Shown: positions 10,901-19,400 of the stretch, piece by piece
Position numbering within the stretch: position 1 is the stretch's first letter
Layout of the letters: each line of letters opens with the position of its first letter
Origin: JAWLGW01 sp964569055
Lineage (GTDB): Bacteria; Planctomycetota; J058
Reading direction: 5' to 3'
DNA: 32,555 nucleotides
Assembly (NCBI GenBank): GCA_964569055.1
Contig: CAZMSZ010000039.1
Span: 1-32,555, forward strand
Program-made: the position numbers and the translations under genes
The notes under the pieces: generated by a model
What the model was told of the DNA's origin: nothing
The model's database searches: none
Seen by the model: the letters and a program-made list of their open reading frames with translations, nothing else

Positions 10901-11214
10901 GGCCGCTCGCCCTCGACGTAGCGCTGGTGGTCGAGCCTGGGCTGGAGGCGATCCTTCAGCAGCCGCTCGGTCGCGCTCCAGTCGTGGTCGGGGTCGAGCA
11001 GCGTCAGCCGCGTGCGCGCCTCCTCGAGCCTCCCGCTGCGAGGGAAGTGGCTTCCCCAGCGGGTGAGCAGGACGCGCGCCTCGTCGAACCGGCGCTGGTG
11101 CTGGAGGTGCAGGCAGCGCAGGTGGAAGGCGTCGTCGGAGCCGTCCTCGCGCTCGCGCAGGACTCGCTCCCGATCGTCGGCCAGCGCGAACGCCTCGAGC
11201 AGCGCGTCGTCCAC
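4984..11214 (-). CDS. Giant (2076 aa) protein with macroglobulin/Ig-like beta domains, function unknown
   Basis: It is read from GTG at 11214, which is preceded on the minus strand by the purine-rich Shine-Dalgarno GGGAGGGGGAG. There is no signal peptide or membrane helix. Residues 1-390 look alpha-helical, with a TPR-like start. From about 395 there are successive beta modules similar to alpha-2-macroglobulin MG domains (for example the APVRLAAWVKN and AEVWVHARLTLG strands) and transthyretin-like inserts with an Asp-x-x-Gly-Arg turn. A Lys/Arg cluster and Pro run lie near 1030. A low-complexity Met/Ala and Glu/Asp linker lies at about 1310-1400, and a helical region follows to 1930. The C-terminus (about 1995-2065) is a carboxypeptidase-regulatory-like module (FYKDGYTDLRGRF). 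The thioester motif CGEQ of true macroglobulins was not found, so a protease-trapping role is not supported. I cannot name a function. It is divergent from the DUF218 gene. Confidence 0.85.
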   Translation of the reverse strand: MDDALLEAFALADDRERVLREREDGSDDAFHLRCLHLQHQRRFDEARVLLTRWGSHFPRSGRLEEARTRLTLLDPDHDWSATERLLKDRLQPRLDHQRYVEGERPRHASRLGAETLSLRKRAPRVQRNQDDLGGFTDAALEELPELLQLSPSERRALLARVTLPDFPDLVRWISATLRDRDHGCRFGDQPIHRRLTLAQLEELARDRSLNLRNDPRWVDAMLVRLRPSVEERWEEEPAARERYLAALWAFVEPLEAAFDPLKAHVLYHQLAHDRAQGRRDRGRLLTYLQLPHDADYRDATAWRATHRNTRFTLGERDCSAQTGLPSVQRDQALIDELLALELVEAEDLRPWDAYVRADHLERLQARAKLLAGVGDAARWRARLGQSEADRLRDEVEITFAPDNPTELSGDAPVRLAAWVKNVGTLVVKVFELNTFNVYSRHGREVDVTLDLDGLAASHEETFSYDDPPIRRVRRELDLPALAGPGTFVVELIGNGKSSRALVRKGRLRFVERCGAAGHVFTILDEAGAPAPDATLWLAGREYRPDAEGRITVPYSTRPGPQTILLRRGALTTLERFDHRGEEYRFEAAIHVPRERLVAGFEAEVWVHARLTLGDQPVALSLVEAPTLTVETTDRQGTQSTQLVNGFALQADGEAVHRFRVPEDTAEVAFTVSGRIQTLTRGSEQVSVRRELRLNAIDAAAQVDALHLARTEQGYVLQLLGKNGEPRPEVALRLGFAHRALRRALEGSFQTDARGRIELGELAEITEVRATAPGGPEQRWDLVREHVSRPRVLHAREGEPIELPARPGSVRSPRAVALFELRGGAPFADRFDRVELERGRWVLKGLAPGDYELTFKEEGATVAVRVAAGPRRAGWVIGATRLLEAASAPALGVVEVDLREHELRVQLVGAGKRTRVHVLGTRFLPERPPLADLALSAGRAPREAPVEWPEVTYASGRELAEEHRYVLERRYAARVAGNMLARPGLLLNPWAVRDTRTGTQTARGGGDYRADKKRRRSRAAPGAPPPPPARAQGDGYVSLDFLPRPAAALANLRPDPDGAVRVPREALAGMNQLHVLVVDPAHPPLYVERGLPEVEEAPRERRLVRGLDPQRHYAERQQVAVLPQGGRLEVEDVTTAKVEVYGELERAYRLFETLSGDEHLRTFRFVLEWPGLSEETKLERYSEHACHELNLFLSFKDPEFFARVVRPYLANKRHKTFVDRYLLEEDLRGYLEPWAYGRLNVVERILLARRLGGDEPDATLRHLDDLLGLLPPDAERDERLFRTAVQGSALDSGGLAAGMAEAATAVSGVLLAKADPFGAPGFGAPAGAAPMQAMAAPGSPPRVLAKRSAARDEPMELMDDFMGGFEEDDDYDEEAKEREVAQRSEMRALFRAPDKTKELAESDYYRLPRGSQGPDLVQVNPFWRDFAAHRGPGPFLSPHVARAAGNFTEMMCALAVLGLPFGAREPEATYEGARVTLSVPEAALIFHQQVAEAEPGETGRVLVGQHLLRADDRYRHEGGEAVEKYVTGELLTHVVYVCGVVLTNPTASTQKLDVLLQIPRGAVPVLNGFTTRGLRLRLGPYQTERVEYAFYFPEPGQFAHFPVHVAQGERLVAWAEPALLEVVRTPRTVDAEAWTWISQHGTSEQVLAALAERDLERLDLELMAWRLSDPEFFTRAIAALERRHVYRDTLWAYALVHRDRARIATWLRHQSTLLLQCGAALAPGGLVEHDPEVRGGYEHLEYAPLINARAHQLGARRELLNEAFAQQWRRFLLRCVYAPELAPKDQLAAAVYLLLQGRIDEALARLARVDPEAHDLRLQHDYLRCYALLFGDDAPGARQIAERYFDYPVLRWRRLFRDVLHQLDEVAGAAAQVSDAEARDQVQGALAASEPSLEFEASDGALTLRHERLGRVTVSYYPVDVELLFSRQPFASQSQERFSLIRPRHAEELALEGEGTTRLTPPAGLGPNLVVEAAGEGLVASTSLYASRLRVQVIERYGQVRVTHKETGAPLPRTYVKVYARADGGEAFYKDGYTDLRGRFDYASLSTDDLDRTERFALLVLHDELGAAIREAAPPKQ

Positions 11215-11218
11215 GGCT

Positions 11219-11229
11219 CTCCCCCTCCC
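11219..11229 (-). promoter_or_regulatory. Ribosome binding site of the 2076-residue protein
   Basis: On the minus strand the sequence GGGAGGGGGAG precedes the GTG at 11214 by four bases. This strong purine-rich Shine-Dalgarno decides this start over alternatives further upstream. Confidence 0.6.
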
Positions 11230-11289
11230 GCGCCTCGGCGCGCTGCATGAGACGAGGCGCAGGCCGCCTCCTCACGCGTCGCCATGGTA

Positions 11290-11318
11290 GCGGGGCTGGC
11301 GCGCGGGTGGAGCCCCGC
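11290..11318. other. Perfect 8-bp stem-loop between divergent genes
   Basis: GCGGGGCT at 11290-11297 is the exact reverse complement of AGCCCCGC at 11311-11318, with a 13-nt loop. It lies upstream of both divergent genes, with no T-tract on either side, so it is not a typical intrinsic terminator. It could be an operator or a leader structure of the minus-strand gene. Confidence 0.35.
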
Positions 11319-11351
11319 CAGACCCAGCCGACAGGCTCGGGGCCGTCGCGC

Positions 11352-11381
11352 GGTCCTGCCGACCGGTCGACCGCAGGGACC
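11352..11381. other. Imperfect stem-loop in the divergent intergenic region
   Basis: GGTCCTGC at 11352-11359 pairs with GCAGGGACC at 11373-11381 apart from one bulged G. With the neighbouring hairpin and the tRNA-like arms it makes this intergenic stretch unusually structured. No function can be assigned. Confidence 0.3.
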
Positions 11382-11396
11382 CCCTCACGTCCCCGC

Positions 11397-11473
11397 GCCG
11401 GAGGACGCCGGTTCGATCCCGGCCCGCTCGCGTCTCCGGGCGCGGGTGTGTAGCTCAGCGGGAGAGCGCCGGA
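11397..11473 (+). pseudogene. tRNA-like pieces in permuted order (T-arm upstream of D-arm)
   Basis: GCCGG-TTCGATC-CCGGC at 11407-11423 is a canonical tRNA T-stem and T-loop, preceded by a plausible 5-nt variable region and a GCCGG strand (11397-11401). About 28 nt further on, TA-GCTC-AGCGGGA-GAGC at 11451-11467 is a canonical position 8-9 pair and D-arm, followed by G and CCGGA (11469-11473). The two anticodon-stem strands would form four of five pairs. The acceptor strands (GGGTGTG before the TA, CCGCTCG after the T-arm) do not pair. Position 33 would be G rather than U, no anticodon is readable, and no CCA follows. This is more likely two tRNA remnants or a rearranged tRNA than a working gene. 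A permuted tRNA is a remote possibility. Confidence 0.4.
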
Positions 11474-11610
11474 CGCAGGCACGAGCGAGGGGATCCAAGG
11501 AATGGCAGCCGAGACGTGACCGAGACCTCGCTCCGCACCGAACCGAACCTGGAGGCAAGCCGGCGCCGCGGCCGAGGATGCCCCGAGGGGGACCCGGAGG
11601 CCCTCGCAGC

Positions 11611-12246
11611 GTGGACGACCGGCCGCGACCCGTTCCGGAGACCACGACGCCTCGCCGCCGCGCGGCCCGCTGGGCGCGGCGCGGCGCGCTGGCGCTCGCG
11701 GCCTGGGCTGCCCTCCACTGCGCCGGCGTCCTGATCGTCGGGCTGTGCCTCGAGCGCCCGCGCCCCGCCGACGTGGCGGTGGTGCTCGGCAACCGCGTGC
11801 GCCCCGACGGCGTCCCCAGCCCGCACCTGCGCCACCGACTCGAGCGCGCGCTCGCGCTCTACGAGCGGGGCCTCGTGCGCAACGTCCTCGTCAGCGGCGC
11901 GCTCGGGCGCGAGGGGCACCAGGAGGCCGACGTCATGGCCGAGTGGCTGATCGCGCGCGGCGTCCCGCGCGAGCGCGTGGCGCGCGACCCGCAGGGCTGG
12001 ACCACGCTCGACACCGCCCACAACGCGCGAGAGATCCTGGCGGAGCGCGGCTGGCGGTCGGCCGTGGTCGTCTCGCAGTACTACCACCTGCCGCGGTGCC
12101 GCCTGGCGTTCTGGCGGTGCAGCGTCCCGCTGGCCGGGGCGGCCGCGGCCCGCTTCCGGCCCGGCCGCCGCGAGCCCTACGCGCTCCTGCGCGAGTGGGT
12201 CGCGTTCTACGTGTACCTCGTCCGGCCGCTGCCCTCGACGCGGTGA
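11611..12246 (+). CDS. YdcF/SanA-type DUF218 membrane-anchored protein
   Basis: From GTG 11611 the product has 211 residues. GGAGG lies 10 nt upstream (11596-11600). The alternative ATG at 11578 has no usable spacing to a Shine-Dalgarno. An Arg-rich stretch followed by the hydrophobic segment ALALAAWAALHCAGVLIVGL gives an N-terminal anchor. The rest follows DUF218: ADVAVVLGNRV, the YERGLVRNVLVSG strand, EADVMAEWLIARGVP, TTLDTAHNAREIL and VVVSQYYHLPRCRLAF. The family includes E. coli SanA and YdcF; SanA affects envelope permeability, and the biochemical role is unsettled. The frame continues upstream through tRNA-like DNA, which I regard as untranslated. Confidence 0.82.
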   Translation: MDDRPRPVPETTTPRRRAARWARRGALALAAWAALHCAGVLIVGLCLERPRPADVAVVLGNRVRPDGVPSPHLRHRLERALALYERGLVRNVLVSGALGREGHQEADVMAEWLIARGVPRERVARDPQGWTTLDTAHNAREILAERGWRSAVVVSQYYHLPRCRLAFWRCSVPLAGAAAARFRPGRREPYALLREWVAFYVYLVRPLPSTR

Positions 12247-12340
12247 GCGGCGGGACCTCCCGGCCGATTGCATCTCCTCCGCGCGGGGTTACGGTGACCG
12301 CCCGCGGCCCGCCCGGCCCCGAGGCCGCGAGGGAGCTGCA

Positions 12341-13978
<1,638 letters not shown>

Positions 13979-13982
13979 GCGG

Positions 13983-14009
13983 GGAGGCGCCGTCTTCGGC
14001 GACGGCTCC
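13983..14009 (+). terminator. Possible terminator after the P5C dehydrogenase gene
   Basis: GCCGTC (13989-13994) pairs with GACGGC (14001-14006) around TTCGGC, and an outer GGA/TCC can extend the stem. It begins five bases after the stop codon. There is no real T-tract downstream (CTTGTA), so an intrinsic terminator is only a candidate. Confidence 0.35.
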
Positions 14010-14138
14010 TTGTACCCCTGTCCGGCCTTCTCGGCCTCGAGCGAGGCGTGCGTGGGCGTCGTAGGCGACAGCGCCGCGGACACGGCCTAGCGTTGCCCGC
14101 GTCAGCCTACGGTGCGCGCCCTCGCCCCACGTGACCCG

Positions 14139-14148
14139 CCCGTACGGG
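14139..14148. promoter_or_regulatory. 10-bp palindrome upstream of the glycosyltransferase operon
   Basis: CCCGTACGGG is a perfect palindrome about 80 bp before the first glycosyltransferase gene. It could be half of an operator or part of a stem. In DNA this rich in G+C such a palindrome can also occur by chance. No convincing promoter boxes were seen nearby. Confidence 0.2.
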
Positions 14149-14227
14149 GGACCCCCGCCTGGATTTCCGTTCCAGCTCAGCGCCTCGAGCGGTAGTCCGG
14201 AAAGCGAGCGGCCCCCGAGGATCTGAG

Positions 14228-15295
14228 ATGCGCGTCCTGTTCGACGAGCGGCCCGCCGCAGCATGCGCCACCGGAATCGGTCGCTACGCGCAAACGGTCG
14301 GGTGGCTGCTGCGCGAGGGCGTTGGTCGGCATTGGTGCGCGAGGCTCGGGACCGAGGACACCGAGCTTCGGCTGCGAGCTCAGGACCCGATCGAGGCCGA
14401 GCTCGAGCTACCAGCCCTCTTGGTGCGGGAGCAAGTCGACCTGTTCCACTCGCCGTTGTTCCAGCTTCCGGCACTCCTTCCCCGAGGAGTCGGGGCCGTG
14501 GTCACGATTCACGACGCGATCGCGGCCGTTCGCCCAGAGCTGACCGCACCGGCCTTCGCCGCCTTGTTCGCTGGTGCCGGCGCGGCCGCGCGCCGGAGCC
14601 TTCGCGTGGTATGCCCGACCGAGCACGCTCGTCGCGACGTCGTCCGTGCGCTCGGGCTCGCCGAGGAACGGGTGAGCGTCCTTCCCGAAACGCCAGCGCC
14701 CTGCTTCCGCACCCTCGAGCGGGAGCACGTGACCGCGGCGCTGGCGCCGTTCGCCCTCGAGCCCGGGGGTTACGCGCTCGTGGTGGGTAGTCTCGAGGAG
14801 CGCAAGAATCCGGGCCTGGTGCTCGAAGCCTGGGCCGCCGCTCCCGAGCTTCCGCCGGTCGTGTTCGCCGGCCCGAAGGCCGGTTATCAGCTCGAGGCGC
14901 AGGCGCTGGCTCTCGGGCTGGGCCCGCGTGTCCGAGCCCTCGGCCTGCTCGACGACGAGACGCTGGTCGCTCTCTATAACGGCGCCGTGGGGCTAATCGC
15001 CGCCAGCCACTATGAGGGCTTTGGGCTGCCAATCGTCGAGGCGTTCGCCTGTGGGACTCCGGTCCTGGCCGCCCGCGCCGCCTCGCTCCCTGAAGTCGGT
15101 GGCGAGGCTGCCCTCACGTTCGACCCGGACGACCCGGGCGAGCTCGTGGGGCGCGTCCGCGAGCTCTTACGCGACGCGGCGGTTCGTACACAGCTTCGTG
15201 GCGCAGGCCGCGCACGCCTGGAGGCTCGATACAGTCCGGGCGTCGTCCGATCCGCACTCAGCGCGCTCTACGACGAGCTCGAGGGTGCAGCGTGA
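14228..15295 (+). CDS. Family 4 glycosyltransferase (GT-B)
   Basis: A 355-residue GT-B enzyme expected to move a sugar from a nucleotide-sugar donor to a growing glycan at the cytoplasmic face. The N-terminus MRVLFDERPAAACATGIGRY is the usual acceptor-domain start with a GIGRY loop. The donor domain has the EX7E motif of retaining GT4 enzymes (Glu263 in HYEGFGLPIVEA, Glu271) and the following CGTPVLAARAASLPEVGG loop. A GAGG lies seven bases before the ATG. Length is normal for a single-domain GT4. Its TGA overlaps the GTG of the next gene by 4 bp. It is the first gene of a probable glycan-assembly operon; donor and acceptor cannot be read from sequence. Confidence 0.9.
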   Translation: MRVLFDERPAAACATGIGRYAQTVGWLLREGVGRHWCARLGTEDTELRLRAQDPIEAELELPALLVREQVDLFHSPLFQLPALLPRGVGAVVTIHDAIAAVRPELTAPAFAALFAGAGAAARRSLRVVCPTEHARRDVVRALGLAEERVSVLPETPAPCFRTLEREHVTAALAPFALEPGGYALVVGSLEERKNPGLVLEAWAAAPELPPVVFAGPKAGYQLEAQALALGLGPRVRALGLLDDETLVALYNGAVGLIAASHYEGFGLPIVEAFACGTPVLAARAASLPEVGGEAALTFDPDDPGELVGRVRELLRDAAVRTQLRGAGRARLEARYSPGVVRSALSALYDELEGAA

Positions 15296-16422
15296 AGGTG
15301 CTGTTCGACTGTCGCTCAGTCTTCCCCGGCATGGGCGGAATCGGGCGAGCGAGCGCCGCGCTCGCGCGCGCCCTCCCGCGAGCGGCGCCCGACGTGTCCT
15401 GGATCTTCCTGTTCGGGCGGCGTCGTCCGCCCTGCCCCCTCGTCCAGACCGACAACGCGCTCGAGCTGACAGTCGACTCGAGCATGCTCGACCCGGCGTT
15501 CGAGCAGCTCCAGATCCCTGCGCTCCTCGACGAGCACGGGGTCGACGTCTACCACGGGGCCTGCTTCGCGGTGCCGCTGGCCGGGGCGGCGTGCCGCGTG
15601 GCGACGGTCCACGATGTCGTGTTTCGGCGGCGACCCGACCTCGTGGATCGGCCGCTGCGCGAGTATCTCGACCGCTGGACTGGCGTTGCCTGCGACGTCG
15701 CCGAGGCCGTCATCACGGTCTCCGAGTTCTCACGAGCGGAGATCTCGGCCCTCTACGGCCGCCCGTTCGAACGGATCGACGTGGTCCCGAACGCGGTGGA
15801 TCCGGAGTTCTTCGGTCTCGAGCGTCGCCCACGCGCCGGCGCCCCATACGTGTTGTCGGTCGGCGCGCTCGAGCCGAAGAAGAACGTGGTCGCGCTCCTA
15901 CACGGATTCGCAGCGCTCGCCCAAGCCGTCCCAGCTCTCCCCCATCGGCTGGTGCTCGCCGGAGGCGCGGGAGGACAGGTCCTTGATCTCGAGGCCGCGC
16001 TGCTCGAGCTTCCCTCGGCCGTCCGCGCGCGAATCGATCACCAGGGCCACGTCCCGGAGCCCGAGCTCCACGCGCTCCTCGCTGGCGCCGACGCGTTCGC
16101 CTACCTCTCCGAGTACGAGGGCTTCGGGCTCCCACCGCTCGAGGCCATGGCGGTAGGTATTCCGACCGTGGTCTCGGACCGCGGCGCACTCCCAGAGGTC
16201 ACGGCGGGCGGCGCCCTCGTCGTCGATCCGCACGACGTGAGCGCGGTGGCCGGAGCTCTGGAACGCCTTCTGAGCGACGACCTCCTCCGCCGGCACTTGA
16301 GGCGGCGCGGACAGGCGGCCGCGACGCGCACCTCGTGGGCCGCGAGCGCCCAGGCCCTGGTCGCCCTGTATCGCCGCGTCGTCGGGGGCGCACCCGCAGC
16401 GCTGGCCGGGAGAGCCGGATGA
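15292..16422 (+). CDS. Family 4 glycosyltransferase (GT-B), paralogue of the preceding gene
   Basis: A 376-residue protein starting at GTG 15292 within the stop of the upstream gene. The start MKVLFDCRSVFPGMGGIGRAS parallels the preceding enzyme. The donor domain carries the EX7E pair Glu276/Glu284 in EYEGFGLPPLEAMAVG and a DRGALPEVTAGGA loop. SVGALEPKKNVVALLHGF is the conserved strand and helix before the UDP/GDP-binding region. Similar length and shared N-terminal pattern suggest the two arose by duplication and now add different residues. It ends in an ATGA overlap with the next gene. Confidence 0.9.
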   Translation: MKVLFDCRSVFPGMGGIGRASAALARALPRAAPDVSWIFLFGRRRPPCPLVQTDNALELTVDSSMLDPAFEQLQIPALLDEHGVDVYHGACFAVPLAGAACRVATVHDVVFRRRPDLVDRPLREYLDRWTGVACDVAEAVITVSEFSRAEISALYGRPFERIDVVPNAVDPEFFGLERRPRAGAPYVLSVGALEPKKNVVALLHGFAALAQAVPALPHRLVLAGGAGGQVLDLEAALLELPSAVRARIDHQGHVPEPELHALLAGADAFAYLSEYEGFGLPPLEAMAVGIPTVVSDRGALPEVTAGGALVVDPHDVSAVAGALERLLSDDLLRRHLRRRGQAAATRTSWAASAQALVALYRRVVGGAPAALAGRAG

Positions 16423-19400
16423 GGCCCTCTCTGCATGTGCTCCACGTCGCGTCCGAGTACCCGCCCGCCAAGGTCTACGGCCTCGGTCGCTTCGTCCACG
16501 CGCTGGCGCGTGCCCAGGCCAAGCTGGGCGACCGGGTGACCGTCCTCACCAACAGCTGCGGTGGCCGCGAGGACGACGTGCTGCTCGACGGCGTGCACGT
16601 GCACCGGATCGCGTTTCCCAACCCGCCGCGCCCTGCGGACGGACATGGCGAGGTGTTCCAGTTCAACCACGGCGCCGTCTCGCGTCTCCTCGATCGCCTC
16701 CCGGCCTTCGCCGACGTCGACCTGGTCGCGACGCACGACTGGTTGACCGCGCTCGCCGGCCGGGAACTGGCGACCTTGCTCGGAGTGCCGCTCGTGTCGA
16801 CCTTCCACGACGAGGTCGTGGGCAAGCACTTCGGCGCGCTCCCAACCGAGGCCCGAGTCGTGCGGGAGCTCGAAGCCCTCACGGCTCAGGACGCGACGGA
16901 GGTCATAGCCAACAGCGAGTTCGTAGCCGAGCAGCTCGTCCGGCACTATGCGGCGCCGCGCGAGCGGCTGACCGCGATCCCAGGCGGGATCGATCCGCAG
17001 CTCCTCACCGTGCGCTGCCCCGAGCGCGTGGCCGACTTCCGCTCGGCGCTGGCCACGCCCGACGAGGTCCTCGTGTTGTACGTGGGCAGGCTCGACCCCG
17101 AGAAGGGGCTCGGCGTGTTCGTGCAAGCCGCGCTGGAGCTCGGGGCGAGCACGAGCCCCGCCCTCCGGTTCGTTCTCGCTGGCAGCGGGCGCGCCGAGCG
17201 GGCGCTGGACGTCGCCCTGGCGCCCCTGAACGGCCTGGCCCGACGCTTGGGCTACGTCGCGGGCGAGGCGCTGGCCTACTTGTACCGAGCCGCGGACGTT
17301 GTGGTCGTCCCGAGCCTCTACGAGCCGTTCGGGCTCGTCGCCCTGGAGGCCATGCTGGGCGAAGCCGCAGTCGCCGTCGCAGGAGCCGGGGGGCTCCCCG
17401 AGATCGTACGCGGCGGCCACGACGGAGTCGTCGTCGGCCCGGGAGACCCTCGTGCGCTGGCCGACGCACTTCGAACGCTCGCGCACGAACCCGAGCGGCG
17501 GTTGGCGCTGGCCCGGGCCGGTCGAGAGCGCGCGCTCACGACGTTCTCCTGGGAGTCCGTCGCAGTCCGCACCCGCGAGGTGTACGCCCGGGCCTTGGCG
17601 CACCCGCGGTCCGTGTGCGGGAAGCCCCCGGTCACCCCACGCGTGCCGCGAATCGCTGTGGTCCTGCTCACCCGCGACGCCCCGCTCCACGCCGAAGCCG
17701 CGCTGTGCTCCCTGCTGCGCACCCGCGACGTACGACTCGAGATCGTAGTGGTCGAAGTGGGCTCCGACCCGGCCACCGGCGCTCGACTGACAGGGCTCGT
17801 CTCCCGGCTCGCCCGAGGGCTGGGACGCGGGGCGCCGTTGACGTTGCTCTGCAGCGAGGCCGCGGAGGGCGGCGAGGCGACCTGGATCGAGGCGCTTGGG
17901 CGCATGGACGCGCCGTACGTCCTGCTCCTGGGCGACGAGACCGAGGTTCCGGACGAGGGCGAGGCCTGGTTGGCGGCGCTGGTCTGGGCCCTCGAGGTCT
18001 ACGAGGCGAGCTGCGTGGCTCCGACCGGGATCGGCCGCGACGGCACCCCGCACGACCAAGTGCCTGTCGCCCGGGCCCTGGCCAGCGCTGGTTGCGAAGC
18101 ACCACGACCGCTGCCGCGTGCAGACGCGCCGAGCGGGGCCGAGCCGTTCGTGGACTCGCCCCTCCCTGCATTGCTCACGCGTCGCTCCTGGGCGCTGGCG
18201 TGCGCACCGGCGTTGCGCACCCTCGAAGTGGGCGCTGTCCTTACTGGCCTGCGCCGCGAGCTGCGCGCGACGACAGGCCGCCCAGCCTGGCAGCACCCTG
18301 CGCGACTGATCCATGTCCCAGGCGAAGCGGCGCGCGACCCCGGTGCGCCGTTCCAAGCGACCCTCCGCACGGGTTTGCCCGCGTCGATCGTGGTGGTGGC
18401 CTACCGGAACCTGCGCTTGACCCGAGAGGCGCTCGAGGCGGTGCTCGGGCATACGACCCCACCGTTCGAGCTGGTGCTGGTAGACAACGGTTCGCGCGAC
18501 GGCACCGCCGAGTACTTCCACGAGCTCCGCATGCGCGCGAACGGGCGATTCCCGGTCGTGGTCCTGGAGAACGAGGAGAACCTCGGCTATCCCGTGGCCG
18601 CCAATCAGGGGGTGCGCGCCGCCCGCGGCGACGCCGTCGTGTTGCTGAACAACGACACGCGCGTCCGTCCTGGTTGGCTCGGGGCCCTCTTGGCGGCGGC
18701 CCGGAGCCGGGAGGACGTCGGGATCGTGTCCGCCAAGATCCTGGACCTCGACGGGCGGGTCCAGAGCGCCGGTGGGATCCTGCATGCCCCCGCCGGGGGC
18801 TTCACGATCCCAGGAGCCGGAGAGGACCGCCTGGCACCGACGGTCAGCCAACGCCGCGAGGTCGACAGCGCCTCCGGCCCTTGCATGCTCCTCACACGGC
18901 AGCTCCTGCTGCGGGTCGGTGTGTTCGACGAGGTCTACAGCCCGGGCTACTTCGAGGACTCCGATCTCTGCCTTCGGGCGCGTGCCGCCGGCCTCACACT
19001 GCTCTACGAGCCTGGCGCCGAGGTGTTCCACCAGGCCAAGGCGACCGCGGACCTCGTCGCCAAGGAGCGAGGTGGCTGGGACGTGTGGGGGCAGTTCGCC
19101 AGGAATAGCCAGCGCTTCCAGGCTCGCTGGCGCGCACAGCTCGCGGCCGACGAGCGCAAGCGGGCGGCGGGCGCTGCCCAGACCGACGCGCTCGGCGCCA
19201 GCCGTCGCGTGCTGCTCTGCTATCACCGCAGCGCGACCACGACCGCGGCCTACTGCGAGGCCGCGCTCCGAGCCCTCGGCCACGAGGTCGTGACGGCGGG
19301 TCGCGGCCAGGACCTCGACGGCGGACCCGAGGTCACCGCCGAGGAGCTGGTCGCCGCGGCCGGGGGTGCGATCGACCTCGTGCTCGCGATCGAGGGCGAG

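Larger units (their letters stand above)
11215..11610. other. Divergent intergenic region, about 400 bp
   Basis: The region lies between the minus-strand 2076-aa gene and the plus-strand DUF218 gene. It contains two stem-loops and the tRNA-like pieces listed separately. The DUF218 frame is open back to 11284, but that extension translates through the tRNA-like sequence and is Arg/Pro-rich, so it is not counted as coding. No convincing -35/-10 pair was seen. Confidence 0.5.

Noticed and set aside
5032..11250. Two long plus-strand open frames (5032-8997 and 9004-11250) opposite the 2076-aa gene
   Set aside because: The minus-strand gene has a strong ribosome binding site, coherent beta-module sequence and G/C-ending codons. 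The plus frames are Arg/Gln/Val-rich shadows.
6122..11482. Alternative minus-strand frame of 1786 codons
   Set aside because: Same strand, shifted frame of the 2076-aa gene; Arg/Ala/Pro low complexity throughout.
11284..11610. N-terminal extension of the DUF218 protein back to 11284
   Set aside because: It would translate through tRNA-like DNA, is Arg/Pro-rich, and lacks similarity to the family. A start at 11611 (or 11578) leaves a normal membrane anchor at the N-terminus.
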